Assembly: GCF_030704535.1 (NCBI RefSeq)
Contig: NC_081810.1
Location: 8,380,501-8,444,500 of the forward strand
Direction: 5' to 3'
DNA: 64,000 bases
Origin: Vitis vinifera
Taxonomy: Eukaryota; Streptophyta; Magnoliopsida; Vitales; Vitaceae
Numbering within the stretch: the first letter of the stretch is position 1; each line of letters begins with the position of its first letter. Made by a program: the position numbers and the translations under genes. This document shows positions 49,112 through 60,105 of this stretch, piece after piece. Below the pieces are notes generated by a model, which ran no database searches, was not told the origin of the DNA, and saw only the letters and a list, made by a program, of their open reading frames with translations.

Positions 49112-49198
<87 letters not shown>
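49112..49198. repeat. TA-dinucleotide microsatellite
   Basis: About 85 bp of pure AT alternation, followed by a short ATTT run. Confidence 0.95.
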
Positions 49199-49199
<1 letters not shown>

Positions 49200-49202
<3 letters not shown>

Positions 49203-50785
49203 TTATTTATTTATTTATTCATTTATTTTTCTATTGTTATCTTGAAATTTTATCATATTTATTAATTTTATTCTCATATAAACATATAAAAAAATTATAG
49301 ATGAATTTTGAATTATACAATTCAATTAACCCAACCAACCCGAGTCCAAACCAACCAACCTAAAATCAACTCGAACTTTAAGAAAATAAAGTTGGGTTGA
49401 GCACCTCGAATTAGAGGTCAAATTTAGTTGGAAATGTTAATTGGTTTTTTTAATTCGAGATGAACTAGCTATCAACTCAACCAATTCTTCCAAATTGTAA
49501 CTGTACTTATAACATTCATAGTGTTCAAGAAAAACATTTAACAAAAATTTAGAAATATTTTTAAAAAGTTGAAAATCATTTATAATGATTATGAAGGAAC
49601 ATTTGATAAATGATTTTTTCAAAAAAAAAATAATAATAATAATAATTAAAGCAAACATTTTTACTAAAAATTCTTCCAATAAAAAACACTTCCAAAAGCA
49701 GTCTAAAATGTATTGAACTCTTATTCGGACGACTATCTTCAACAAGAAAAAAATCTCTCATTATCTAAAACGCACCAAAAGCACCCTTTTCTGCCGTCTC
49801 TGTGGATGGCGCAAAACAATTGGCCTGCTTACCATCTTTCACACCGAATATTTCCATCTTTTTATGTTCTCCTAAATGCAATATTTCTGTAAAAGTCACC
49901 ATTGTTGAACATTAATACCAAATTCAACAAATATCTGAAAATGTAATTATACAAACACTTGTCATGCTAGGTAGATCTTGATATTTCTGCAATTTTCATA
50001 ATACCGAGAAGTGTCCTTTGAATTTGTTGGAAATCATGACCTTCAAACACCAGGATCTGATTTTATATTAAGTTACTAATTTGATTAAAAGGTGAAGTTG
50101 ATAACTTGTTGTCAACCCCGCTTTGATTAAGCAAAAAGGAAGAAGGAAAATTAAAGAGAGCAAGCATGGTATATGCTGATTCCAGGAAACAAGCATCAGG
50201 CCAATTGTTACATTTTGGAAAAAGCAGCTAAATCTAGAAATTTTGGCTGTAAATATATGATATGAAGATCATATCATAGTGTATTAGGCACAGGCCTGAA
50301 CTCTTATTGCCAATGTGTGGTGGATCAAGCTCAAGGTATCATGCAGAGTTGCCTAAGAACCAGTTTGGGAAGTGAGAACAGGAGAAGATGGAGAGAAACA
50401 GATAGAACACAACCTCAAGGATATGGGAAAACAGGAAACGAAAGAAGAAGACTGTCAATCAGAGAACCTCAACAAAATGGATGAGTTTACCTAAATGTGA
50501 AGGGACTTCCATCTGAATTTTGTAAAAAATACTGGGAAAAGCCATTTCCAAAATGTTTCAGATCGGTTTTTTATGCTGTGATGATAGGAAACATGTACCA
50601 AACTGGATCCTTAAAATTTTAATGAAGTACCAGGATTCTTAGACTCAGGTTTCTGTGAGACATTTATGTTTAGTGTGGAAAAAGCTCTCGGGTGGTAGTA
50701 AGCTTAGGAAAGAACAAGAAGAGAAATGGACTCGAACATTATACAGAGACACATAAAAATACCTACGATAGGCATATATGTTTAG
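49200..50785. other. Intergenic DNA and 3' flank of the LURP-one-related gene
   Basis: AT-rich to about 49800, then mixed sequence that probably includes the 3' untranslated region of the minus-strand gene starting at 50785 and running left. No other gene is recognised. Confidence 0.5.
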
Positions 50786-53700
50786 TCAGTTACTTAATCT
50801 TCGTCCATCAAAAAATATTACAATCAAGGCCATAACCACAGCATGATCACCAGACCCAGGAAATATGGTTAGTCGAAATTTGCACCTCCCAACAAAAGCC
50901 TTCCCAAGCTTGTACATGAGGCTAGTCTGCATCAAAATTAATTATGAATAAGAAAACAACATTGTAATAGATTTCATCAACCATGTAGATGATAGAACAA
51001 AACAGACGACCAAGTCATAAGTCCTCTGTTAGGACTCCCTCATCAGGACATGCTGTTTCTATAGAGGAGACCAGCTCACTCTAAGTTCAACTAAACCATG
51101 GAACTGGTCTGAGTCAATAGAAACAGAATGGTGATGAGCCATTATGCACTTGGGAAACCCAAGACTCCCATAGCTTTGCTACTCTCTCCTACAAATTGAC
51201 CATGGGAAAAAATTTGTTACCATTCCCACTGTTATGTTTAGTGCCAGAGTCCAAGGCTATGTTTGGTTCATGAAAAAAATGATAAAAAATTATTTTAAAA
51301 AAAATGCTTACAAAAATGATTTTCTCATGTCTGGATACCATGAAAAATGGTAAGGAAAACAGGGAGAAATATGCTATAAGATTTTCCAGCCTATTTTCCT
51401 CATAAGATGCTGGGGAAAGTGCATTCCTTATAAAGTTAATTTTCTTTCCCTTAATTTTTCTATGGACAATCAAACAAGAATTTTTTTATTTTTTTTTTAT
51501 AATTTTTCCTAACCTTTTTCTTTCCTTCTCTTTTTCCTCTATGTGTTTTTCCCTCCTTCAAACTTTATGGGAATCAAACATAGCCTAAAGGTATGTAATT
51601 GTCACAATCTCAAAACACTTCTATAGGATACCACAAGGATTCAGTAGCAGGCAAGGAATATCGTAAGGAATTCTCTATATAGAATCCTTTAATTGACTCA
51701 AAAGTTCATTCTGCTCAAAATAAAGTGATTCCACTCAGAATAGAGCGGTTTGCAAAACCTCAATTGTAGTGTAGTTAGCATCAATACCTGTGCTACTATA
51801 GAATTGCCTTTGTAGATGGTGCAGGACCTCTGGAATGGGCAACCTTTCATCTTGAAATCTGTGGAGTCTTCACAATTTGCACCACCGAGGAATATGTTGA
51901 ACTCAGTTCTAGTAAGCGTATTCAGTGTTCTCTCAACTCTGAATATCAAATCCTCCCCACTACCATCCCCTCTGAAGCATTGCCAAGATCCATCCTGCAA
52001 GCAGAGACATAACACATTACTTAATATTAAATTCAAAAAGTATCAGATTCTACAACCACCAAGCCTTGTCATTTTGTTCTCATACCAACATAATTAATAT
52101 AGTTATTTAGCTTCAAATGAACGCATACAACTGATCCTAATTGTCATTTTGATCTTGATTGCAGACTGTGTGAAACTCACAAGGAAAATCATGCAAGGTA
52201 AGTAATTACACCAGGCAAGAAAATAAAGTTAACATGTGTTCAGAAACATTCCTTCCTCCTCTCCAGCACCATGGCTTGTTGAGAAGGTCAATGACATCTG
52301 GCTTTCCATTGACAAAATATTCAGCCATTCATTAACAAATATATTGTATTATTTGTATATTTGATTAGTTGTCTTTTATACTTAGACTACCAAGAATAGC
52401 TTAGCATGATTAGCATGATTGTAGGAAATCTCTTGTATAAAGCTACGTCTCCTGATTCAATAGATTTATTCAAAAAGGAAAATATTCTTTTCCCTTTCTT
52501 TTACATGGTATTAGAGCAGGGAATGATACCCTAGCTCTCTGTTTTTCTTTTTGCCTTCTTTTTTATCGTTGTTTCTTATTATCATGGCAAATGAGCAACA
52601 TTCGGATGGAGGCAAGCTTGATGCTATCAATCCATATTTTCTTCACCATTTGATCATCCAAGAATGATGCTTGTTTCCAAGCCTCTCAATGGGGATAATT
52701 ATTCAACATGGTATAGAACCATGATGATTTCTTTGAATGCCAAATCCAAGATAGGTTTCATAGATGGGACCACCACAATGTCGTCTGCCACAACCAAACC
52801 AGACGACTATGCTTCATGGAAAAAATGCAATGATATGGTCCTCTCTTGGATTTTTAATTCACTCACACAGGATCTTGCAGACAGTGTCATTTTTTCAACC
52901 ACCTCCCAAGAGGTATGGGAAGACCTTCGGGATCGTTTTTCTCAAAGCAATGCCCCTCGTATTTTTCAGATTGTGAGAGACATTGCTTGTCTTGCTCAAG
53001 ATCAAATGATTGTTGCGGCTTATTACACAAGGCTAAAAAAATTATGGGATGAACTAGGATCCTATAATGACACCATTTGCTCTTGTGGGGTGGATCATAA
53101 GAGACGCAAATTGATGCAATTTCTCATGGGACTTAATGAGTCCTACAATGCAATCCGAGGACAGATTCTATTGATGAATCCACTACCTGATGTTGCCAAG
53201 GCTTACTCTTCCATTGTACAAGAAGAGAAGCAGCAAAGCCTAGGGGCTGCACGTGAGACGACGGAGAACTCAGCCATGGTTGTTCAAAGGACTGAACCGG
53301 TGGGGCTGTTCAACATGGACAAGGTTCTTCTTCTCATTCCAACTTGTCTAATTGAAAACCTTTGCATTGCTCTTATTGTGACCATGGCCATCATGTGCGG
53401 GAAACATGCTGGAAGCTGAATGGGTACCCGCCAGGACACCTTAAACATGCATCAAACAGGTCCAATCAAAGAAGCACTCATTTTAAGCGCAACAATAGCC
53501 ATCAGCCTTCAGTGAACAATGTCAAGGAGGGTCCAATGATGCAGGAAGTGCCATTGGTGACAAATAGGCTCTCTGATTTGCAAATTCAGCAAATCTTATC
53601 CATCATGCAGGGTAAAGGAACAACACAATCTGCCAATTCTAAAGATGATGTTGTTGTGCTTCTTCAGGTTTGTTACAAACATTGTTGCGCCTCTATCAAT

Positions 53701-56700
53701 TAATTATCGATAGTGGTGCAATAGACCACATTACCTCATCTCCAACTTTGCTTGTCAACAGTAGTAAGAACACCCGTTTGCCACCAGTTGCTATGCCAAG
53801 TAACCATGCTCCGATTACATCCATTGGAAATCTACCTTTGAATTCCAATATTACTTTAAAAAATGTGCTTGGTGTGCCATCTTTCAAGGTGGATTTAATG
53901 TCTGTGAGTCGCGGTACCAGAGATCTCAATTGTTCAATAACCTTCTTTCCTCATTGGTGTATTTTACAGGACTTGATGACGAGGACGATGATTGGTTTGG
54001 GTGAACAACGAGACAAACTTTATTACTTAGTTGCATTGGCATCAGAGAAGCCAACATCTCAAACTCCATCTATAGCAACTACTTCTTGCCGTTCACCCAG
54101 TCATCAAGTCATCTCCTCCACTGTTTTATGGCATTGCCGATTGGGGCATTTGTCTTCCTCTAGATTACATTTTATGGCAAAACATTTGTTAAGTTTCCCT
54201 TTCTAGTCTAATAATGTTTGTGATGTTTGTGCCCTTGCAAAACAAAGTCGACATCCATTTTCTGTTATTTCAATTTCGTCTATTAGACCTATTGAATTAA
54301 TTCATTGTGACATTTAAGGCCCCCATAAAATTCTCTCTTTTTGGTGCAAAATATTTTTTTACTATTGTGGATGATCATTCTAGATTCACATGGGCATTTT
54401 TTATGCATCACAAAAGTGAAACACAAAATTTACTTGTCAACTTTTTTTCATTTGTCCAAACACAATTCCATGTTTCTATAGCCAACATTCAGGTTGATAA
54501 TGGTGGAGAATTCTTCTCTATGTGGGAAGTTTTTAAACAAAAAGGGACCACTTATCAACATTCTTGTGTCTATACCCCTCAACAAAATGGGGTTGTAGAG
54601 CACAAGCATCGCCATATTCTTGAGAGAGCTCGAGCTTTTCGTTTTCAAGCCCATCTTCCTTTACATTTTTGGGTAGAATGTGTTTCTACTGCTATTCGTA
54701 TCATTAATCGTTTGCCTACACCACTCCTTTCTCGTCAAACTCCTTTTGAGCGACTCTATGGAAAACTTCCTTCTTATTCCCACCTTCGAGTTTTTGGGTG
54801 TCTAGCATATGCTATTGATGTGCACGTTCCCCATAAATTCGCTCCTTGAGCCAAACATTGTATTTTTCTTGGCTATCCAGCTGATCAAAAAGCTTACAAG
54901 CTCTATGACCTTGCCACCCATAAAATGTTCACTAGTCGTGATGTTGTTTTTCATGAAACTATTTTTCCCTATGAGTCCATTTCATCCATTTCCTCAAATT
55001 CAAGCCTTGTAGTTCCTCTTTCTATATCCGATTCCTCACCACCAGAACCAGTTTCTCCTGTCCAACAACCCACACCACCGAATCCAATTTCGTTTCTGCA
55101 ATCACCTACTAGTCCTCCTCGTGAACCCATTTTACGTCGTTCTCAACGACCTCACATCCCCCCACGGTTTTACGTGATTATGTCTGCAACCAAGTGACAT
55201 CTCCCAACCATTTGTCGGCTTTGTCATCAAGTCCACAAAAAGGTACGCGATATCCCCTTTGCCATTTTGTCTCTTATCATCGTTACTCACCACAACATCG
55301 CTCCTTTATTGCTACTGTCAGTTAAGATATTGAGCCTACCTCTTATACCGAAGCAGCTTCTCATCCCCATTGGCAAGAAGCAATGCAATTTGAATTGGCA
55401 GCTTTAGACGCCAACCACACTTGGTCCCTCACTTATCTTCCTCCTGGTAAGAAGCCTATTGGTTGTCGTTGGGTTTCTAAAATCAAACGACACTTAGATG
55501 GCACTATTGAGCGTTTCAAAGCTCGTTTGGTTGCGAAAGGTTACACACAGCTGGAAGATTTAGATTATCATGACACTTTTTCTCCCACTGCTAAAATGAT
55601 TACTATCCGTTGTTTATTGGCTTTAGCAGCTGCCCAAAATTGGTCTCTTCACCAACTTGATGTCAACAATGCATTTCTTCATGGTGATCTCCATGAAGAA
55701 ATTTATATGACTCCACCTCCTGGTCTTCAGCGATAGGGGGAGAATCAAGTGTGTCACCTTCACAAGTCGTTGTATGGTTTAAAGTAGGCTTCCCGACAAT
55801 GGTTTGCCAAGTTCTCTACAGTTATCCAAGCTGCTGGATTTACTCAATCCAAAGCAGATTACTCATTATTCACATGTCAGAAAGACAAATCTTTTACAGC
55901 TTTGTTAATATATGTTGATGACATTCTTATTACGGGTAATAATGTCAATACCAAATTAGCTCTCAGGCAATTTCTTCATAGTCATTTTCAGATTAAAGAT
56001 TTGGGTGATTTGAAGTAGTTTCTAGGCATCGAAGTTTCTCGGTCAAAGAAAGGTATTTCCATCTCACAACGAAAATATGCTTTGGAAATTTTAAAAGATG
56101 GTGGTTTTTTGGGTGCTAAACCTGTGAGCTTTCCCATGGAACAAAACATAAAGCTCTTAGATTCAGGTGAATTGCTTAAAGATCCATCTCAGTATAGACA
56201 ACTTGTTGAATGCCTAATTTATTTGACTATTACCCGACCATATATCACCTATTTGGTCCATATGTTAAGTAGATTCATGCATGCACCACGCAAACCACAC
56301 ATGGAAGCTGCCTTACGTGTGCTGCGTTATTTGAAAAGTAGTCTAGGACAAGGTCTATTCTTCCCTTCTCATAATGATTTATCTTTGCAAGCTTTTTCTG
56401 ATTCGAATTGGGCTGGTTGTCCAATATCTCATAGATCCACTACAAGTTATTGTGTTTTTCTAGGATCTTCTCTTATTTCCTGGAGGACAAAGAGACAAAA
56501 AACCATATCTCTCTCCTTAGCAAAAGCCAAATATAGAGCCATGACAGGTGCATGCTGTAAATTATCTTGGTTGCGCTCGTTATTGATAGATTTGAGAATA
56601 TTGCATCCGAAGCCAACATTGTTGTATTGTGATAACACAACCGCATTACATATAGCAGCCAGTCTTGTTTTCCATGAAAGAACCAGACATATAGAGATGG

Positions 56701-57553
56701 ATTGTCCTTTTATTCGTGACAAAATACAAGATGGTTCAATTGTAACCAAACATGTTGCTTCAACGAATCAACTTGCAGATGTATTCACCAAGCCATTGGA
56801 AAAGGAAGCTTTCTCAACTATGATGCGCAAGTTGGGAGTTCTTGACATTCACTCTCCAACTTGAGGGGGAGTGTTGAGAAGGTCAATGGCTTTCCATTGA
56901 CAAAATATCCAGCCATTCATTAACAAATATGTTGTATTATTTGTATATTTGATTAGTTGCCTTTTATTCAAAAAGGAAAATATTCTTTTCCCTACAAATA
57001 AAAAAATAAAAAATGATTGTAGGAAATCTCTTGTATAAAGCTCCATCTCCTGATTCAATAGATTTATTCAAAAAGGAAAATATTCTTTTCCCTTTCTTCT
57101 ACGTGGCTCGTCAATTCAACAGTAATACACAACGAAAATAGATATCTCGTGGTTCCTCAATGGCATACTGGTAAGAGGCATGTGAATTCATTTTACAATT
57201 TGCCTAGTGTTTTTGCTTATAAAAATAAGAATGTGAATTAATTTTCCATCTCTCTGCACACCTAAAATGACGATTCATTTATATTTCCTGGAAAAAATTT
57301 TCCGTGGAAACAAACAAGGGAAAGAAGGAGAGAGACTCACATGGCTGCCGCGCATGGAAATTAGGGGATTGCCTGCGGCATCGAGGAGCACTCTGTTGTG
57401 CTTCGGAGATCGACGGTTGACTCTGTACACGATAGTCCCGCTGGAATCAGCCAACCCGAGATAGCCACGTGGAAGGCCGGGATGTTTCTTGGAGATGAAG
57501 AGATCGAACGGAATTTGGAAATCTGAAGGGTACGCCAGAGCTGAAGAAGCCAT
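50786..57553 (-). CDS. LURP-one-related protein (tubby-like fold)
   Basis: Three exons on the minus strand: 57553-57341 (71 codons from ATG), 51994-51788 (69 codons) and 50926-50786 (46 codons plus TGA). All junctions are GT..AG and in phase 0, giving 186 residues, normal for the family. Residues about 12-60 hold [21 protein letters not shown]; exon 2 has [11 protein letters not shown] and [12 protein letters not shown]; exon 3 ends [28 protein letters not shown], the conserved last strand and hydrophobic helix of the LURP-one/DUF567 beta barrel. The Arabidopsis LURP1 relatives are linked to pathogen-induced defence, but most members have no known activity. Intron 1 is 5346 bp, of which 4827 is an antisense Copia insertion; intron 2 (861 bp) has a MITE. 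The coding sequence is intact. Confidence 0.9.
51255..51586. mobile_element. MITE-like element in intron 2
   Basis: About 330 bp bounded by inverted ends GGCTATGTTTGGTTC and GAATCAAACATAGCC (one mismatch) with an AT-rich, foldable interior. No transposase. A clear target duplication is not visible, so the superfamily is left open. Confidence 0.65.
52277..52505 (+). repeat. Copia 5' LTR
   Basis: Starts TGTTGAGAAGG and ends TTTTACA, 229 bp. Its middle block (about 52379-52420) does not match the 3' LTR. Confidence 0.93.
52506..52517 (+). promoter_or_regulatory. Copia primer binding site
   Basis: TGGTATTAGAGC directly after the LTR, the initiator-methionine tRNA type used by most plant Copia elements (one base off TGGTATCAGAGC). 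Confidence 0.9.
52584..56864 (+). pseudogene. Copia gag-pol polyprotein, broken
   Basis: From ATG 52584: gag with the UBN2-type motif [17 protein letters not shown] (52690-52740); a zinc knuckle ([14 protein letters not shown], from 53365); a protease (IDSGAIDHI, from 53709); integrase with an HCRLGHLS zinc-binding motif, then D, D and E positions in [17 protein letters not shown] and [10 protein letters not shown] (54360-54620); reverse transcriptase with [11 protein letters not shown] and [10 protein letters not shown] (55650-55940); and RNase H (SDSNWAG, then LYCDNTTA) to TGA 56862-56864. Breaks include frameshifts near 52650, 53330, 53680 and 54320 and stops at 54204, 54847, 55734, 55783 and 56016. 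It encodes replication proteins in the family, but is inactive here. Confidence 0.93.
56861..56871 (+). promoter_or_regulatory. Copia polypurine tract
   Basis: TTGAGGGGGAG immediately before the 3' LTR; primes plus-strand DNA synthesis. It overlaps the end of the pol frame. Confidence 0.88.
56872..57103 (+). repeat. Copia 3' LTR
   Basis: Starts TGTTGAGAAGG and ends TTCTACG (terminal CA changed to CG), 232 bp. It holds a second copy of the TTCAAAAAGGAAAATATTC block, absent from the same place in the 5' LTR. Confidence 0.92.
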
Positions 57554-58464
57554 GGAGATGAGATCCTCCGCGAAGGTGAACCAAAAATGGAATGACCTTA
57601 TTCGACAAGAATATTTCAAATCGGCAAAAAAGGGAGAAGTTAAAAAGAGAAAAGAAAAGTCAGGAAGTAGTTGGTCGGTTAAAGATGACCGAGAATCGGA
57701 TGCTTTCGCCGGCCGCGTTTGAAAACAAGTTACAGCAAATGGAATTGGGTTTGGACCCGGCAGATGGGTTTTCAATTTTTATTCAAAATTAAAATTTTGA
57801 AAACATTTTTAAAAAGCATGTTTGATTATTTCTTTCTATTTTTGTTTTTCTGATAAGAAAAGAAAATTTTTCATTCGTAAATTTTTCTAAATAAATTTTA
57901 AAATGGGAAACCAAAGGTCTTTTTCACATAATTATTTCAAAAATAGTTTTCTAACTAAAAACACATGTATAGCAATTTTTTTACTAAAGACAATGTTATT
58001 ATTAAAGTTTCTTATTTTCTAAAATAATTTGGAAGTGCTTTCAATTTTTTCTTGAAAGCATTTTTATTGCCTATAAGTGCATAGTACTTTTACAAAAAAT
58101 AAGTTGAGAAAATCATTTTTAATCAATTAAGAGCTATTTTAAAGAAGTGTACGTTGCCAAACAGCCGCCAACATTCCTAATGTTCCCACATCCTATACAA
58201 CACCTATCTGAATATTGAAACATTGCAAAAATTACTAATTTTTATTAAGGAAGAAAATAAGGACAACCAAATATGCTTGGTATGTATAAAAATTAAAGAC
58301 GTAATTGAAAAAATAAGAATATATTTTATTTCTAAATAGTAAAAAACTGAAGTGTGCCTAAATGACAGCCAAATAGATATTGAATAGAAAAAAATTTCTA
58401 TCATTCTCCTCTGTAAATATACAACAGTTGTATCATACTGCAATCACTAATATTGATTTGGCCC
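57554..58464. other. Intergenic: upstream of the LURP-one-related gene
   Basis: The first 200 bp left of about 57760 probably hold the 5' untranslated region and promoter of the minus-strand LURP-one-related gene. The rest is AT-rich spacer down to the 3' end of the PPR gene. No other gene is recognised. Confidence 0.5.
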
Positions 58465-60105
58465 TCACCAGTAGTTTCCACAAGAGCATACTCCATCTTT
58501 GAAATGATGAAACCTGCTGGAATCTCTTGCAACTATCTCCCTCCCTTCAATCTTTGAGATCAACCCTGTAAAGACATGGCAGTCTGCACATACCCTAAGG
58601 TTCTTAACTATCAAGATGCATGTACCGGGATGCGTGCTCATGAGCCCAAGTGCAATGGCCAGCTTCTCACTGTGACCAAGAAGTATCTCTTCTTTGGTTA
58701 GCTCATCCACATTTTGGGCCACCATACTTGTGTCGGGGACATACCCAATGTTCTTCATTTTCTGAATAAGAACTTCCAAGTACTTACAGATCTTTAGGTA
58801 ATCAGGATGAGACCTGTCTCCTGATTCAAAGCTATGAACTTTTCGGCTAATTTCAATCCAAGTACAGGCCTTCTCTTTCCTTATTCCCCTTTCTAACATC
58901 AGCCTTCTCACATTGGCAACACCTTCCAAGTCCCCAACAAGTCCATAAAAGTTTGACAGTGAGATGTAGGCTCCTGCTTCCTGAGGTTGTAACTGAAGTA
59001 GTTTCTGCCCAACAGTCCTAGCTAGCTCTACATTCTTGTGATGACAACATGAGCTGAGAAATGCTGTGAGAAGCTTTGCATCCGGGTTTATTGGCATCCT
59101 CTCTATGAAGTCATGAGCCTCCTCGAGATGCCCAGCTCGAGCAAGGAGATCAACCATGCACGTGTAATGCTCCATCGTTGGGGTGATCAAGTATTTGTGT
59201 ACCATGGTTGTAAAATTACTCCATCCTTCTTGTAACAATCCTGCATGGCTACAAGCATATAGAGTACCCAAGAATGTGATTTTGTTTGGCACAACACCTT
59301 CCATTTCCATTTGTTGGAATGCCTTCAGAGCTTCAATCCCTAATCCATGCTTTGCATAACCAGAAATTAGAGAGGTCCATGAGATCACATTCTTGAATGG
59401 CATGTTCTGAAAACATAAACAGGCATCATCCATACATCCACACTTAGCATACATGTCAACAATGGCATTTCCCACTGGTAAATACTGCTCAAACCCAGAT
59501 TTAATCACCAACCCATGAACTTGTTGAGCATGAACCATCATTGCCATATCGGCACAAATGGAAAGAATGCTCATCATTGTCATAACATCAACTTCAACAT
59601 CCTCCACTCTCATCCTCCCAAAGATAATCAACGCAGTCCTCCCTTCTAAATTCTGTCCAAGGCCCGAAATCAGCGAATTCCAAGTACCAACATCTCTCTC
59701 AGATTCATTCATTTTGGTAAACAAATCGATTGCATACGATGGTAAGTGACACCTGCAAAGCCCAGAAATCATACTGTTAGTCACAACTACGTCTCTTTGG
59801 GGCATTTCCTCGAACACCCGGCAAGCTTCTTGAATGTTGGTGCATTTGGAGTACATGTCAAGAAGGGTTGTCATTAGAATCAAATCTGCATTGAACCCAA
59901 GTTTCAGTATCAGGCAATGAGCTTGCTTTCCTTCTTGTAAAGCTTCAACTCTTCCACAGACCTTGACGACTGATGAGAGAAGAAATTCAGTTATTTTTTG
60001 CCCAGACTTCTGCAGTTGATGAAACTCGGTTATGGCTTTTCGACTTTGGACTTGATTTGCCAGAGAAGTGATCCTTCTGGCCCATGAGAAATTTTTCTGA
60101 AGCAT
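58465..60105 (-). CDS. DYW-class pentatricopeptide repeat protein
   Basis: An unbroken, intronless frame of 546 codons. After a short N-terminal region come PLS-type PPR motifs from about residue 35 to 370 (for example LLDMYSKCTNIQEACRVFEEMP, VGTWNSLISGLGQ, AIVDMYAKCGCMDDACLCFQNMP, VISWTSLISGYAKHG), then E and E+ motifs (CTWIEI, VHSFESGDRSHP), and a C-terminal DYW deaminase domain. The zinc/catalytic ligands are present: HSEKLA, then CADCH, then HHFKDGVCSCG. The last three residues are NYW rather than DYW. Such proteins bind organellar RNA and usually carry out or assist C-to-U editing in mitochondria or plastids; the RNA target cannot be told from sequence. The start follows an in-frame stop region, so the length looks complete. 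Confidence 0.95.
   Translation of the reverse strand: MLQKNFSWARRITSLANQVQSRKAITEFHQLQKSGQKITEFLLSSVVKVCGRVEALQEGKQAHCLILKLGFNADLILMTTLLDMYSKCTNIQEACRVFEEMPQRDVVVTNSMISGLCRCHLPSYAIDLFTKMNESERDVGTWNSLISGLGQNLEGRTALIIFGRMRVEDVEVDVMTMMSILSICADMAMMVHAQQVHGLVIKSGFEQYLPVGNAIVDMYAKCGCMDDACLCFQNMPFKNVISWTSLISGYAKHGLGIEALKAFQQMEMEGVVPNKITFLGTLYACSHAGLLQEGWSNFTTMVHKYLITPTMEHYTCMVDLLARAGHLEEAHDFIERMPINPDAKLLTAFLSSCCHHKNVELARTVGQKLLQLQPQEAGAYISLSNFYGLVGDLEGVANVRRLMLERGIRKEKACTWIEISRKVHSFESGDRSHPDYLKICKYLEVLIQKMKNIGYVPDTSMVAQNVDELTKEEILLGHSEKLAIALGLMSTHPGTCILIVKNLRVCADCHVFTGLISKIEGREIVARDSSRFHHFKDGVCSCGNYW

Larger units (their letters stand above)
52277..57103 (+). mobile_element. Copia LTR retrotransposon in a gene intron
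   Basis: 4827 bp with TGTTGAG ends, flanked by TGGCT on both sides (52272-52276 and 57104-57108). It has short LTRs (229 and 232 bp), a tRNA-iMet-type primer site, a polypurine tract and a decayed gag-pol in the Copia order (gag, protease, integrase, reverse transcriptase, RNase H). It lies antisense to the LURP-one-related gene, in its first intron. Without it the intron would be about 514 bp. Confidence 0.96.

Noticed and set aside
57275..57775. 166-codon frame as the first exon of the LURP-one-related gene
   Set aside because: The family N-terminus starts at the Met at 57553, and a canonical splice donor after 57341 ends the exon, so the frame over-extends at both ends.
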